A DNA stretch of 64,000 bases from the NCBI RefSeq assembly GCF_049994905.1, contig NZ_CP188258.1, positions 4,160,327-4,224,326 of the forward strand. Direction: 5' to 3'. The DNA comes from Diaminobutyricibacter sp049994905. Its GTDB lineage: Bacteria > Actinomycetota > Actinomycetes > Actinomycetales > Microbacteriaceae. The notes under the pieces are model-generated. The model did not search any database. It saw only the letters and a list, made by a program, of their open reading frames with translations, and was not told the DNA's origin. Of the stretch, positions 1-8,495 are shown in pieces. How positions within the stretch are numbered: position 1 is the first letter of the stretch; each line of letters starts with the position of its first letter. The translations under genes and the position numbers were made by a program.

Positions 1-837
1 CACCGGCCGCCCATCGTCGACCCCCGTGACGCGGCCGGCCCGCTCGACACCGAGCCGGGCGAGATCCTTCGACTTCACGCGGATGAGCAGCACCCCCTTG
101 CTCATGACCTTCGGCCGCGCTTTGCGCCCGATGCGTGTGTCCACCGACATGACGTGGTTGAAGACGAAGCCGTTGAGGATATGGACCACGACATGCCGGC
201 TGATGAAGCTGGTGTACGAGCCGGGTGCCTCGCCAGTGCTCGGTCCCGCCATCGTGACGGGGTGGGTCGCTGCGAGCTCGTTCGCGATCTCAGCCGCCGA
301 ATTGCCGGCGCCGACGAGGAGCACGCGCCCCGGGGCCAGCTGGGCCGGGCTGCGATAGTCCCCGGCATGCAGCTGGCGGATGTCCAGGCTCAGCTCCGAA
401 GCGAAGCCCGGGATGCGCGGCACCTGGTAGTTCGACATCGCCACGATCACGGCGCGCGAGGTGAAGGTCTCGTCACCGCAGCGTGTGACGAAGACGTGGC
501 TGTCGCCATCCGTTCGCCGGGTCAGCTCATCGACCCGCATCCCGCTGCGCACGGGCAGGTCGAACGCCTGCGCGTACCGCTCGAGGTAGTCGGCCATGGC
601 ATCCTTCGAGGGCCAGTCCGCCGGGTCGCCCGGAAAGCGCATCCCGTCCAGGCCGTCGTAGCGGGCCGGCGTGAACAGGTGGAGGCTGTCCCAGCGGTTG
701 CGCCAGGCGTCGCCGATGCGCGGCGGCGCATCCAGAACGACGTGCTCCACGCCGAGTTCCCGGAGGTGGGACGACACCGAGAGACCGGCCTGGCCGCCCC
801 CGATGACGATGGAGTCGACATACGTTTCCGTGTTCAT
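1..837 (-). CDS. Flavin-dependent monooxygenase (CzcO/FMO-like), partial
   Basis: The gene reads leftward from an ATG at 837 and leaves the window after 279 codons, so the C-terminus is not visible. I translated it from the sequence. An FAD-binding GGGQAG motif lies at residues 13-18 and a second nucleotide-binding GAGNSA motif at about 176-181, the two-dinucleotide-fold layout of flavin monooxygenases that use NADPH to hydroxylate or oxygenate small molecules. A WRNRWDSLHLFTP stretch near residue 45 is typical of the CzcO/FMO-like branch. The substrate cannot be predicted. The LuxR-type regulator gene just upstream on the same strand, 115 bases away, is a plausible regulator. Confidence 0.85.
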   Translation of the reverse strand, partial: MNTETYVDSIVIGGGQAGLSVSSHLRELGVEHVVLDAPPRIGDAWRNRWDSLHLFTPARYDGLDGMRFPGDPADWPSKDAMADYLERYAQAFDLPVRSGMRVDELTRRTDGDSHVFVTRCGDETFTSRAVIVAMSNYQVPRIPGFASELSLDIRQLHAGDYRSPAQLAPGRVLLVGAGNSAAEIANELAATHPVTMAGPSTGEAPGSYTSFISRHVVVHILNGFVFNHVMSVDTRIGRKARPKVMSKGVLLIRVKSKDLARLGVERAGRVTGVDDGRPV

Positions 838-903
838 ACCCGCACGCTATGTGCCGGTGGCCGGTGGGCGCTTCGGCATTCTCCGCCGTCTGCGCCCTGG
901 AGC

Positions 904-923
904 GCTGGGTGGTTCTACCCAGC
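904..923. promoter_or_regulatory. Short inverted repeat between regulator and monooxygenase
   Basis: Perfect 7-base arms (GCTGGGT and ACCCAGC) are separated by 6 bases in the 115-base gap between the LuxR-type gene and the monooxygenase. It could be an operator for the monooxygenase or a weak hairpin terminator for the regulator gene. There is no T-run, so I favour neither strongly. Confidence 0.3.
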
Positions 924-952
924 CGCGGCATCGCCACGTCGCCGCTCGTCGC

Positions 953-2698
953 TCAGTTCCGGATGAGACCGTGCTCGTAGGCGTAGGAGGTGGCGCCGGC
1001 CCGCGACGGCACGCCGAGCTTCGTCAGGATGTTGCTCACGTGACGGTCGACGGTCCGGGTGCTGAGGCCGAGGCTGGTGCCGATCTCTTTATTGGTGCGA
1101 CCGGTCGCCGCGGCACGGAGTACTTCGAGTTCGCGTGCACTCAGGATCGCTTCGGGCTCAGCTGCTCGTCTGCCGCCCAGCGCCACCAGGTCGGGTGCGG
1201 CTGCGAGGGATTCGAAGACGCGACGGGCGGCATCCCTCTGCAGCCGCGCACCGTCGGCGTCGCCGAGCGTCTCGCAGGCGTCGGCGAGCGCGACCCGGAT
1301 GCGCGCGGCAGGGTACGGCGCGGCCAGCGCGAGCCACGCATCCAGTGCTTCTGTCAGGAGCGGGACAGCCGCTGCCGCGTCGCCGCCGCGCAGCGTCACG
1401 AGAGCGGATGCGTTGAGCGCCAGCGCGTGCAGCATCGGGGTGCCGAAGGTGGCCGCGATTGCGCCGAGCTCGGCCGCTGCGTCGCGTGCCTGGGCGAGCG
1501 TGTCGGGCTCTCGCGTGTCGGGGTCGCGCGTCTCGGGCTCGCGCTCGCGCTCGCGCTCGCCGAGCGTGCTCGTTCCGGTCGAAGGTGCCTCGCGGAGCCG
1601 GCCGGCTCGACCGGAGGGGGCACCCTCGCCGGTTTCTTCCTCGGCGGCGAGCAGGATCTCGACCAGCGCGGGCAGGTACTGCGCACGACCGAGCGGACTG
1701 ACCGTGGTCGCCACGACCCGGCGGATGCCGCCGACCGCCGACGCGATCTCGCCCTGGGCGAGGCGCAACAACGAGAGTCCCGGCTGCGGGTCGAGGCCGC
1801 GGCCGCTCGCCGACTCGTACAGCCGGCCGGCCTCCTCGAACTCGCCGCGGAGCCGACGGATCTCCGCCTCCTCGTAGTCGGCGAGCGCGAGCTCGCGCTG
1901 GTCCGGCTTGCCCGCGTTGACCCGCCGGGTCTCGACGATGGCGTCGGACCAGGACCCGCCGAGCTGCAGGATCTCGGCGCGATGCACCCGGCAGGTGCCG
2001 TTGAAGAGACCGAGCTGCGACTGCGACGTGCACCACGTATCGAGCACGGCCGACCACTCGCGGGCGCGGTCGAGCGCGAACACCCGCTGGCAGCATCCGA
2101 CCACAGCGCAGTAGACGAGCCCGCGGCCGAGGTCGGTGAGGCCGTCGGCGCTGGCGATGAGCATCGCTTCGTCCAGCAGGCTCATGCCCTGCGCGACGTC
2201 GCCCCGCTCGATCAGCGCGCGACCGGCCAGCTGCCTGCCGAGCGCCGAGAGATCGGCTTCTTCGAAGCGGTCGCCGAACGCGGCGGCCTCCATCGCATCC
2301 CGGTAGGCCGCCTCGTTGTCGCGGGCGAGAAGCAGGCGGTGGATGCCCGGCACGAGCAAGTATCCGCGCACGACGCAGTCGCCGTGGCGGTCCGCGATCG
2401 CCGCCGAGCGCGCCAGCCACGCGTGGGCCCGCCCGTGCTCCCCCAGCGACGAGAGCCGGAACCCCAGCCAGAACGCCGCGCTGGCCGCGCGCAGCTCGTC
2501 GCCTTGCGCCAGGCACGCCTCATAGCCGCGCTCGAGGAGCGCGAATCCGACGTCTTCGTGCGCCGTGAGCGCCGCAGCCTTGGCGAACAGTTCGAGATCG
2601 TCGAGGCTGAGCGGCTGCTCGCGGTCCGCTTCGGAGAAGAGGGCGAAGGCGTCTTCCCATCGCCGCTCCGCGAACGCGATTCGGCCGGATGCTGGCAT
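953..2698 (-). CDS. LuxR-type transcriptional regulator with large helical N-terminal region
   Basis: This 581-residue protein ends in a LuxR DNA-binding domain (residues about 519-581). It shows the LSARELEVLRAAATGRTNKEI signature pattern and a recognition helix around STRTVDRHVSNIL. The remainder is rich in Ala/Leu/Glu and looks like tandem helical repeats (TPR-like) as in MalT/LAL-type regulators, but no ATPase P-loop is visible. I prefer the ATG at 2698; a GTG at 2734 would add 12 residues, and neither start has a strong ribosome-binding site. A charged insertion of Glu-Arg and Pro-Asp-Thr-Arg repeats sits in the middle (from DNA near 1500-1570) and does not look like family sequence. It lies upstream of, and may control, the monooxygenase gene. 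Target and ligand are unknown. Confidence 0.8.
   Translation of the reverse strand: MPASGRIAFAERRWEDAFALFSEADREQPLSLDDLELFAKAAALTAHEDVGFALLERGYEACLAQGDELRAASAAFWLGFRLSSLGEHGRAHAWLARSAAIADRHGDCVVRGYLLVPGIHRLLLARDNEAAYRDAMEAAAFGDRFEEADLSALGRQLAGRALIERGDVAQGMSLLDEAMLIASADGLTDLGRGLVYCAVVGCCQRVFALDRAREWSAVLDTWCTSQSQLGLFNGTCRVHRAEILQLGGSWSDAIVETRRVNAGKPDQRELALADYEEAEIRRLRGEFEEAGRLYESASGRGLDPQPGLSLLRLAQGEIASAVGGIRRVVATTVSPLGRAQYLPALVEILLAAEEETGEGAPSGRAGRLREAPSTGTSTLGEREREREPETRDPDTREPDTLAQARDAAAELGAIAATFGTPMLHALALNASALVTLRGGDAAAAVPLLTEALDAWLALAAPYPAARIRVALADACETLGDADGARLQRDAARRVFESLAAAPDLVALGGRRAAEPEAILSARELEVLRAAATGRTNKEIGTSLGLSTRTVDRHVSNILTKLGVPSRAGATSYAYEHGLIRN
1501..1565. repeat. In-frame minisatellite inside the LuxR-type gene
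   Basis: Two tandem tracts adjoin: copies of a TCGCG-TGTCGGG-like unit and at least three copies of GCGCTC. Both stay in frame in the gene on the opposite strand, encoding alternating Glu/Arg and Pro-Asp-Thr-Arg. Immediately right (about 1559-1588) the DNA resembles the dispersed GAGCGTG/CCGGTCGA repeat found between genes at 8.7, 9.3 and 43.9 kb. Confidence 0.6.
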
Positions 2699-2771
2699 AG
2701 CTGTGATTATCCACCGCCGCTCCCACGCGTGCACCCCTCGCTGAACCTTCGCTCGGGCACGTCGAACCGCG

Positions 2772-3929
2772 CTACGACTCCTGGAGCTCGCGGGGCACCG
2801 TGATCGCGTCGACCAGCGCGCCGTTGCGCCAGACCGTGATCTCGATCGGCTTGTCGATCGCGTCTTCGACCATCCGCTTCTGCACTGCCGTCGTCGTCAC
2901 CACGCGTTCGCCGCCGAGCTCGACCACGATGTCCCCGCGGCGCAGCCCGGCCTGCTCGGCAGGACTGCCCGGGGAGACGCCGGCGACCTGCAGTCCCGTC
3001 GGCGACCCGATGCGCTTCGCCAGTTGCGGTGACAGCGGAACCTGCGCGCCGGCGATCCCGAGCCACGCGCGGCGAACCCGTCCGTTGGTCATCAGCGACG
3101 TGATGATCCCGCGGGTGGTCGCGTTGATCGGAACGGCAAGCCCCACCCCGATTCCGGCCACCGCCGTGTTGACCCCGACCATGCGGCCCGAACTGTCCGA
3201 CAGGACGCCGCCGCTGTTGCCCGGGTTCAGTGCGGCATCCGTCTGGATGACCTCGTCGACGACCCGCCCGGACTGTGTCGGGAGCGAGCGTCCGAGCGCC
3301 GAGACGATGCCCGCGGTAACACTGCCGGCCAGCCCGAGCGGGTTGCCCAGGGCGACCACGACCTGGCCGACCTTCAGCCGGGCGGCATCGCCGAGTTCGA
3401 CCGGCACCGGCACATCGCCGCGCGCATGCAGGACGGCGAGATCGGAGAGCGTGTCGCGCCCGACGACATCCACACGCACCGTCGTGCCGTCGGAGAATGC
3501 TGCTTCCGCCGAGTTCGCCCCGGCGACGACGTGCGCGCTGGTGAGCAGGAAGCCGTCCGCCGTGATGACGCTTGCACTTCCGGCACCCGCGCCACGCGCT
3601 GTGCGCACCGACACGCTCGCCACACTGGGCAGCACACGTTCGGCCACGGCCATGATCGTGCGCGAGTACGCGTCGAGGAGCGCTTCGTCGCTGGGAGCGG
3701 TGTCGTTGTGCGCGTCGGCACCACTGGTCGCGTGATTCTGGGGCGCGTCGTCCCTGTGCCCGTCGTCCCTGTGCGCGTCGTCCCTGGGCGCGTCGTCCCT
3801 GTGCGCGTCGTTACCGCTCAGCCACTCGTCATCGTCACTGGTCAGCCAGTCGTCATCGCTGAGCCCGTCGTCGCGCGCGAGCCCGTCGCCGCTGAGACCG
3901 CTGTCATCCATGAACTCGTCTCCGTCCAT
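2772..3929 (-). CDS. HtrA/DegP-like trypsin-fold serine protease with PDZ domain
   Basis: The 385-residue protein has a trypsin-fold protease domain (about 85-280) with the complete triad: His133 in SAHVV, Asp163 in SDLAVL and Ser239 in NPGNSGG. A single PDZ domain follows (about 285-380). Such proteases degrade or refold damaged proteins, usually at the membrane or outside it. Here the first 80 residues are acidic and repetitive (Asp-rich, His-Arg-Asp-Asp units), and I see no signal peptide or transmembrane helix, which is unusual for actinobacterial HtrA and suggests cytoplasmic action or a disordered tether. The Met at residue 7 (3911) has a better upstream GGAG and may be the true start. 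Neighbours give no functional link. Confidence 0.88.
   Translation of the reverse strand: MDGDEFMDDSGLSGDGLARDDGLSDDDWLTSDDDEWLSGNDAHRDDAPRDDAHRDDGHRDDAPQNHATSGADAHNDTAPSDEALLDAYSRTIMAVAERVLPSVASVSVRTARGAGAGSASVITADGFLLTSAHVVAGANSAEAAFSDGTTVRVDVVGRDTLSDLAVLHARGDVPVPVELGDAARLKVGQVVVALGNPLGLAGSVTAGIVSALGRSLPTQSGRVVDEVIQTDAALNPGNSGGVLSDSSGRMVGVNTAVAGIGVGLAVPINATTRGIITSLMTNGRVRRAWLGIAGAQVPLSPQLAKRIGSPTGLQVAGVSPGSPAEQAGLRRGDIVVELGGERVVTTTAVQKRMVEDAIDKPIEITVWRNGALVDAITVPRELQES
3746..3810. repeat. 15-bp coding tandem repeat in the HtrA-like gene
   Basis: Four near-identical 15-base units (CGTCGTCCCTGTGCG and one-base variants) plus a partial fifth lie in the 5-prime part of the protease gene. Because the unit is a multiple of three, copy-number change would lengthen or shorten the acidic N-terminus without frameshift. 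Confidence 0.85.
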
Positions 3930-3957
3930 GAGTACAGCATCCCCGCACGGCGTCCGG

Positions 3958-5223
3958 CTATGCCTGCCGTTCGCTGCGGGCGGAGAGCCGGCGGGTCAGC
4001 ATCCGGTACACGACCCCGACGAGCAGCACGAGGATGCCGACGACGATCCCGAGCGGCGGCAGCGTGACCACGAGTACTGCGCACGCGAGCGCACCGAATA
4101 CCTGCAGAGCACGCGGGTACCGGCGGCGTTCGCGCGACTGGGTGAATGCGGCGACGTTCGCGACGAAATAGTAGAGCAGCACCCCGAACGACGAGAAGGC
4201 GATGGCTCCGCGCAGGTCCACCGTGAGCACGAGGATGCTGACCACGACCGCGACCGCGATCTCGGCGTGGTGCGGCACCTGGAACCGTGGATGCACGGCC
4301 GCGAGCCAGCGTGGAAGGTCGCCTTCGCGCGCCATCGCCAGGGACGTGCGCCCCACACCGGCGATGAGCGAGAGCAGGGCGCCGAGGGATGCGGCGGCGG
4401 CCCCGAAGCCGACGATCGGGACCGCCCACGACCATCCGCCCACTGCGACAGCGTCTGCGACCGGCGCGCTCGAGCCCGCGACCCCGGATGCTCCCAGACT
4501 GCCGAGCACGACGACGGCGACCACGGCATAGAGCACGACGACGATGCTCAGCGCGATCGTGATCGCGCGCGGAATAGTGCGTTCGGGCGAGCGCACCTCC
4601 TCGCCCATCGTCGCGATGCGGGCGTAGCCGGCGAAAGCGAAGAACAGCAGACCTGCGGACTGGAGGATGCCGTACCAGCCGGCCGCCGCGTCCGTCGGTT
4701 GCAGCGCGCCCGGCTTCAGGCCGGCGCTCGTGCACGCGATGACGGCGAGCGCAAGCACCAGCAGCACCACGACCACGATCACTTTCGCGAGAGTCGCCGT
4801 GCGGGTCACGCCGCGGTAGTTCGCTGCGGCGAGCGCCACGACAGCCACCACGGCGACAGGCTTCTCCCACCCGGCCGGAGCGGCGTAGGCGGCGAACGTG
4901 AGCGCCATCGCGGCGCAGCTCGCGGTCTTGCCGATGACGAAACTCCAGCCCGCGGCGAAACCCCACCATCCGCCGAGTTGCTCCCGCCCGTAGACGTAGG
5001 TGCCGCCCGACGTCGGGTATTGCGCGGCGAGTTGCGCCGACGCGGTGGCGTTGCAGAAGGCCACGATCGCTGCGATGATGAGGCCGATCAGCAGCCCGGC
5101 CCCGGCAGCCTGGGCTGCGGGAGCGAATGCGGAGAAGATGCCGGCACCGATCATGGAGCCGAGACCGATGAAGACGGCGTCGACGGTTCCGAGCCGCCGG
5201 GCCAGTGAGGCGTTCGAGGTCAC
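3958..5223 (-). CDS. APC-superfamily amino acid permease
   Basis: The 421-residue protein is hydrophobic with about 12 membrane segments. It opens with the APC-type motif GLGSMIGAGIFSAFAP (residues about 20-35), the conserved substrate-binding turn of the first helix, and carries a SPERTIPRAI loop typical of the family after helix 6. It should import an amino acid or amine by proton symport or exchange; the substrate is not deducible. Translation most likely begins at the GTG at 5223. The neighbouring genes (protease and cupin) do not form an obvious pathway with it. Confidence 0.88.
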   Translation of the reverse strand: MTSNASLARRLGTVDAVFIGLGSMIGAGIFSAFAPAAQAAGAGLLIGLIIAAIVAFCNATASAQLAAQYPTSGGTYVYGREQLGGWWGFAAGWSFVIGKTASCAAMALTFAAYAAPAGWEKPVAVVAVVALAAANYRGVTRTATLAKVIVVVVLLVLALAVIACTSAGLKPGALQPTDAAAGWYGILQSAGLLFFAFAGYARIATMGEEVRSPERTIPRAITIALSIVVVLYAVVAVVVLGSLGASGVAGSSAPVADAVAVGGWSWAVPIVGFGAAAASLGALLSLIAGVGRTSLAMAREGDLPRWLAAVHPRFQVPHHAEIAVAVVVSILVLTVDLRGAIAFSSFGVLLYYFVANVAAFTQSRERRRYPRALQVFGALACAVLVVTLPPLGIVVGILVLLVGVVYRMLTRRLSARSERQA

Positions 5224-5363
5224 GGTCGCACCCTATTGCACGCGGGTGTCGCCGAGGTTGCGCAGGGTGGGCGCGCAGCTGGGGCCCGCCCGGTTGAGGC
5301 GTGCCCGCCACGTCGAGCCGGCGGGGATGCACCTGGCTGGCGGGGTCACCGGGCCGGCCCTCC

Positions 5364-5729
5364 TCAGTCGAGTTCGCGCAGGGGTGACGTGCGATCGCCC
5401 GGCGCATCCCCCGTGTTGACCGTGCCCTTCGGCTCGAAGAGCACGATGTGCGCCTCGCTGTCGGCCTTCGGACAGTGCTCGACGCCGCGAGGCACGACGA
5501 AGACGTCGTTCGGCCCGAGCACGACATCGCGATCGCGCAGCTGGATGGTCAGCTCACCCGAGACGACGAGGAACAGCTCGTCGGTATCCGGGTGCGTGTG
5601 CCACACGAATTCGCCCTCGAGCCGCGCCACCTTCACGTCGTAGTCGTTCACGCTCGCGAGCCGGTGCGGCTGCCAGAGTTCGCCGACGCTCTCGAGCGCC
5701 GTGCGGATGTTGCGTACCTCCGAGGTCAT
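5364..5729 (-). CDS. Small single-domain cupin protein
   Basis: The 121-codon gene encodes one conserved beta-barrel (cupin) domain. The metal-binding motif is seen as HTHPDTDELFLVVSGE (His, His, Glu) and a second motif as PRGVEHCP (His). Such small cupins may be isomerases, dioxygenases or binding proteins, and the function here is unknown. I chose the ATG at 5729 over an upstream candidate at 5771 because homology-like sequence begins there and the upstream start overlaps the dispersed palindromic repeat at 5753. The gene is transcribed away from the IS30 element. Confidence 0.8.
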   Translation of the reverse strand: MTSEVRNIRTALESVGELWQPHRLASVNDYDVKVARLEGEFVWHTHPDTDELFLVVSGELTIQLRDRDVVLGPNDVFVVPRGVEHCPKADSEAHIVLFEPKGTVNTGDAPGDRTSPLRELD

Positions 5730-5771
5730 GCCCCCAACGATACGTCGGGCAACGAGCACAGGAAAAGGCAC

Positions 5772-7078
5772 GTCATTCGTGAGGTGGTTTCTAGTTCCTA
5801 GCGCAACACCTCAATCGTGTGGGGTGTGTTGTGACGACGAAGTTTGCGTGGGAGACACGGGCGTTGGCTTATCGGGGGTTGCTGAGGGGCGAGTCGGCTT
5901 TGTCGGTCGGGTCGCGGCTGGGTGTCGCAGGAACGACGGTGAATAGTTGGGCCAGATTGGCTGGCATGGAGATCGTGGATGGCCGCAATGGCGGCATCGC
6001 AGTCGTCGACGTGGGTCGGCAGGTGGCGGGTTCCTCAGCCCGGTCGTATCGGCGGTTGACGCTCGCGGATCGGTCGTTCATTCAGGCAGCCCTGTCATTG
6101 CCTGAGCCGTTGGGGGTGCGGGCGATCGCGCGTGAGCTCGGGGTTCACCCGTCGACGGTGTCGCGGGAGATCCAGGCGCATCAGGTGCGGCATTGGGAGG
6201 CCCAGCATTACGACGCGGAGGTCGCTCACTATCGTGCGCTCCGGCGACGGCCTCGGACTCGGCCGGGGAAGCTTGCCGATCCGGTGTTGCGGTCCGAGGT
6301 CGTGTCACGCTTGAACCTGAAGTTCTCGCCGCAGCAGGTCGCCGGCGAGTTGAGGGTGGTGTTCCCAGACCGGGCGGAGATGCAGGTGTCCCACGAAACG
6401 ATCTACCAGGCCTTGTATGTCCAGGGCCGCGGGGCGTTGCGGCACGAGTTGACGGTCGTCAAAGCGCTCCGGACGGGCAGAACCGGCCGGGTTCCGCAGT
6501 CGAAGCTGCCCGCCCGCACCAACCGGCCCTGGTTGGACGGGGCGCGTCTGACGGATCGTCCCGCGGAGGTGAATGACCGGGCCGTTCCCGGGCATTGGGA
6601 AGGCGATCTTGTTGTCGGCCCGGGCAACTCCGGCATCGTCACTCTCGTTGAACGGCAAACCCGGTATGTGTTGCTGGGGCGGCTGCCCGGGATGCGCGAC
6701 AGTTGCACGGTCACCGATGTCCTGGCCGGCATGATCGAAGGGCTCCCGGCGGAGCTGACGAAAACGATCACCTGGGACCAGGGCAGCGAGATGGCCGGCC
6801 ATCGAGCGTTCACGGTCAAGACCGGTTGCCCGGTGTTCTTCTGTGATCCGCACTCGCCCTGGCAGCGTGGCAGCAATGAGAACACCAACGGCCTGATCCG
6901 CGATTTCTACCCCAAGGGCACGAACTTCAACGACGTGACCGATGACGACCTCGCCGAAACCCAACGCCTCCTCAACATCCGTCCCCGCAAAACCCTCGAC
7001 TACCGCAGCCCACATGCCATGCTGAACCAACTAATCAACGGTGTTGCGCTGACAACCTGAAGCCACCTGAAGAATGAG
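5772..7078 (+). mobile_element. IS30-family insertion sequence, apparently intact
   Basis: The element is about 1.3 kb with one transposase gene. Imperfect terminal inverted repeats of about 38 bases are visible: the left end runs from TCATTC (5773) to AGCGCAACACC (5810), and the right end is the reverse of 7040-7077, sharing the outer TCATTC, an AGGTGG core and the inner AGCGCAACACC. The exact outer ends are uncertain by one to three bases because the flanks are themselves an inverted repeat. IS30-family elements are known to prefer palindromic targets, which fits insertion into the loop of the dispersed palindrome. Confidence 0.85.
5819..7060 (+). CDS. IS30-family transposase
   Basis: The 413-residue protein has an N-terminal helix-turn-helix (residues about 99-121, GVRAIARELGVHPSTVSREI) that binds the element ends. 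A DDE integrase-fold domain carries all three catalytic acids: Asp263 in HWEGDLVVG, Asp320 in ITWDQGSE and Glu354 in GSNENTNGL. The 33-residue gap between the second Asp and the Glu is characteristic of IS30. A second HTH-like region lies near residues 25-45. Translation may start at GTG 5819 or GTG 5831. No frameshift or internal stop is seen, so the copy looks active. It cuts and joins the element by a copy-out or circle mechanism known for the family. Confidence 0.95.
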   Translation: MGCVVTTKFAWETRALAYRGLLRGESALSVGSRLGVAGTTVNSWARLAGMEIVDGRNGGIAVVDVGRQVAGSSARSYRRLTLADRSFIQAALSLPEPLGVRAIARELGVHPSTVSREIQAHQVRHWEAQHYDAEVAHYRALRRRPRTRPGKLADPVLRSEVVSRLNLKFSPQQVAGELRVVFPDRAEMQVSHETIYQALYVQGRGALRHELTVVKALRTGRTGRVPQSKLPARTNRPWLDGARLTDRPAEVNDRAVPGHWEGDLVVGPGNSGIVTLVERQTRYVLLGRLPGMRDSCTVTDVLAGMIEGLPAELTKTITWDQGSEMAGHRAFTVKTGCPVFFCDPHSPWQRGSNENTNGLIRDFYPKGTNFNDVTDDDLAETQRLLNIRPRKTLDYRSPHAMLNQLINGVALTT

Positions 7079-7121
7079 GTGACTATTCCTGTGCTCGTCG
7101 GGGTGGGCCTACGCTCGCAGC

Positions 7122-8045
7122 ATGGTGAGTACGAAACCGGATGACGAACTCTTCGGTTGGGCGATCGCGGCTGTGGCGCCGGGTGGTGAGCTCGTCGAGG
7201 CGAGAGGGCTCCGCGACGGCGGGTCGCCCTGGCTGCTGCGCGTCCGCAGCGGTGAAGGCGAACGTTCGGGTGTGCTCCGGCTGGGCGCGGCAGGGGGCCA
7301 CGACACACACGTCGAGGCGGCGGCGCTCGACGCAGCCCTCGCGGGCGGCATCGCGGTTCCGCGTGTGCTCGCGTCACGGTTGGAACCCGACCCTCCCCTG
7401 CTGCTCATCGAGGCGGTCGACGGCAGCAGCGCCATTCCGGTCGACCGGCCGACCATCCGGCTCCGGGCGCTCGGTGCCGCTGCTGCGCGCATCCACCGCA
7501 CGTCGCCGCCCGCCGGGCTTCCCCGCCGGACGCGGTCGATCGCCGGCGTCGATTTCGACGCGCTGCGGCGCGCTGCCCCGCCCCAGCCACTGCTGCAGCG
7601 CGCAGAAGCCGTTGCGGCGTGGGGTCCCTCCACACCAGCCCCCGACGGTTTCGTGCACGGCGACCTCTGGCAGGGAAACACCCTCTGGCGGGGCGACGAA
7701 CTCGTCAGCATCATCGACTGGGACTGCGCCGGGCACGGCCCCGCGGGTGTCGACCTCGGTTCGTTGCGATGCGATGCCGCCGTGACCTTCGGCGTGGATG
7801 CGGCCGCGGACGTGCTCGACGGCTGGCAGGAGGAGGCCGGCCGGGCGGCTGCAGACGTGGACTACTGGGATGTCGTGGCAGCCCTCGCGACGCCACCCGA
7901 CCTCGGCTGGTTCGTGGACACCATCCGCTCGCAAAGGCGCCCCGACCTCACCCGGGAGCTGCTCGTCGAACGCCGCGACGGGTTCCTCCGCAGGGCCCTC
8001 GAGCGGCTCGGCGAGCAGCCGACTCTTGCGCCCGATGCCCGCTAG
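7122..8045 (+). CDS. APH-family (aminoglycoside/homoserine-type) phosphotransferase
   Basis: The 307-residue protein has the protein-kinase-like APH fold. The catalytic loop is HGDLWQGNTLW (residues about 177-187) and the metal-binding motif is IIDWDCAGHGPAGVDLG about 15 residues later. These residues transfer the gamma-phosphate of ATP to a hydroxyl of a small molecule. Members with this general sequence include resistance kinases, but many are metabolic sugar or choline kinases, so antibiotic resistance should not be assumed. The start codon lies 7-8 bases after a TACGCT hexamer, suggesting a possible leaderless transcript. The gene begins just after the IS30-split palindrome. Confidence 0.8.
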   Translation: MVSTKPDDELFGWAIAAVAPGGELVEARGLRDGGSPWLLRVRSGEGERSGVLRLGAAGGHDTHVEAAALDAALAGGIAVPRVLASRLEPDPPLLLIEAVDGSSAIPVDRPTIRLRALGAAAARIHRTSPPAGLPRRTRSIAGVDFDALRRAAPPQPLLQRAEAVAAWGPSTPAPDGFVHGDLWQGNTLWRGDELVSIIDWDCAGHGPAGVDLGSLRCDAAVTFGVDAAADVLDGWQEEAGRAAADVDYWDVVAALATPPDLGWFVDTIRSQRRPDLTRELLVERRDGFLRRALERLGEQPTLAPDAR

Positions 8046-8089
8046 GGGCTTGGATGCTGGCTAGGCACCGAAATGGAGAGGGGTTTGCG

Positions 8090-8389
8090 ATGTCAGCGAG
8101 CGAGCTCGAGCAGTCCAGTGTGAGGTACACCTACCGGGAACGCATCTTCCACCTGGACAAGGTGTCATCAGGCCTCTGGACCGTCTTCGACGAAGGCCGC
8201 GCCGACCTGGGAAAGCTGGTCCGCGTCGCCCCAGAAGGCGAAGAGCACGAGCCGGTGTTCGGCATCATCTATCCGGGAGAGACCGAGACCGCGCTCGAAG
8301 GCTCGGACTGGCGGGGACTGGTCGCAGCCCTGATCAACACGTCCATCGACCCGACGCCGTCGTGGGGCGGCGGGCAGGGCGCGGCCTGA
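8090..8389 (+). CDS. Conserved hypothetical protein, 99 residues
   Basis: The protein begins MSASELEQSS and ends in a Gly-rich tail; I do not recognise a domain. The ATG at 8090 is preceded by GAGAGGGG with good spacing, which fixes the start. The sequence is soluble, mixed in charge, and has coherent codon use. It lies 44 bases after the kinase gene on the same strand and could share its transcript. Confidence 0.65.
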   Translation: MSASELEQSSVRYTYRERIFHLDKVSSGLWTVFDEGRADLGKLVRVAPEGEEHEPVFGIIYPGETETALEGSDWRGLVAALINTSIDPTPSWGGGQGAA

Positions 8390-8495
8390 GAGCGTTTGCG
8401 CACTCCCGCACGTGATGCGCTGAGCTTCGACGCGCCATCCCGGCGACCGGCCGAACTCGGTTTCCGGGTCACACGATCGCGGCTACCATCGGGGG

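Larger units (their letters stand above)
5753..7097. repeat. Dispersed palindromic repeat split by the IS30 element
   Basis: The left arm (5753-5771, beginning CGAGCACAGGAA) and the right arm (7079-7097, ending TTCCTGTGCTCG) are inverted copies 19 bases long with 16 of 19 positions paired. They match the arms of the intact palindrome at 25651-25707, where 19-base arms flank a 19-base loop. Here the loop position is occupied by the insertion sequence. Confidence 0.8.

Noticed and set aside
671..2803. Long plus-strand open frame (710 codons) opposite the LuxR-type gene
   Set aside because: It lies antisense to a gene with a clear LuxR domain, is Arg/Gly/Ala-rich without motifs, and crosses the neighbouring gene ends. 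High GC makes such shadow frames common.
7122..8045. APH-fold gene as an antibiotic-resistance determinant carried by the IS30 element
   Set aside because: It lies outside the element, beyond the right arm of the split palindrome, is not flanked by a second copy, and APH-fold kinases often have metabolic substrates.
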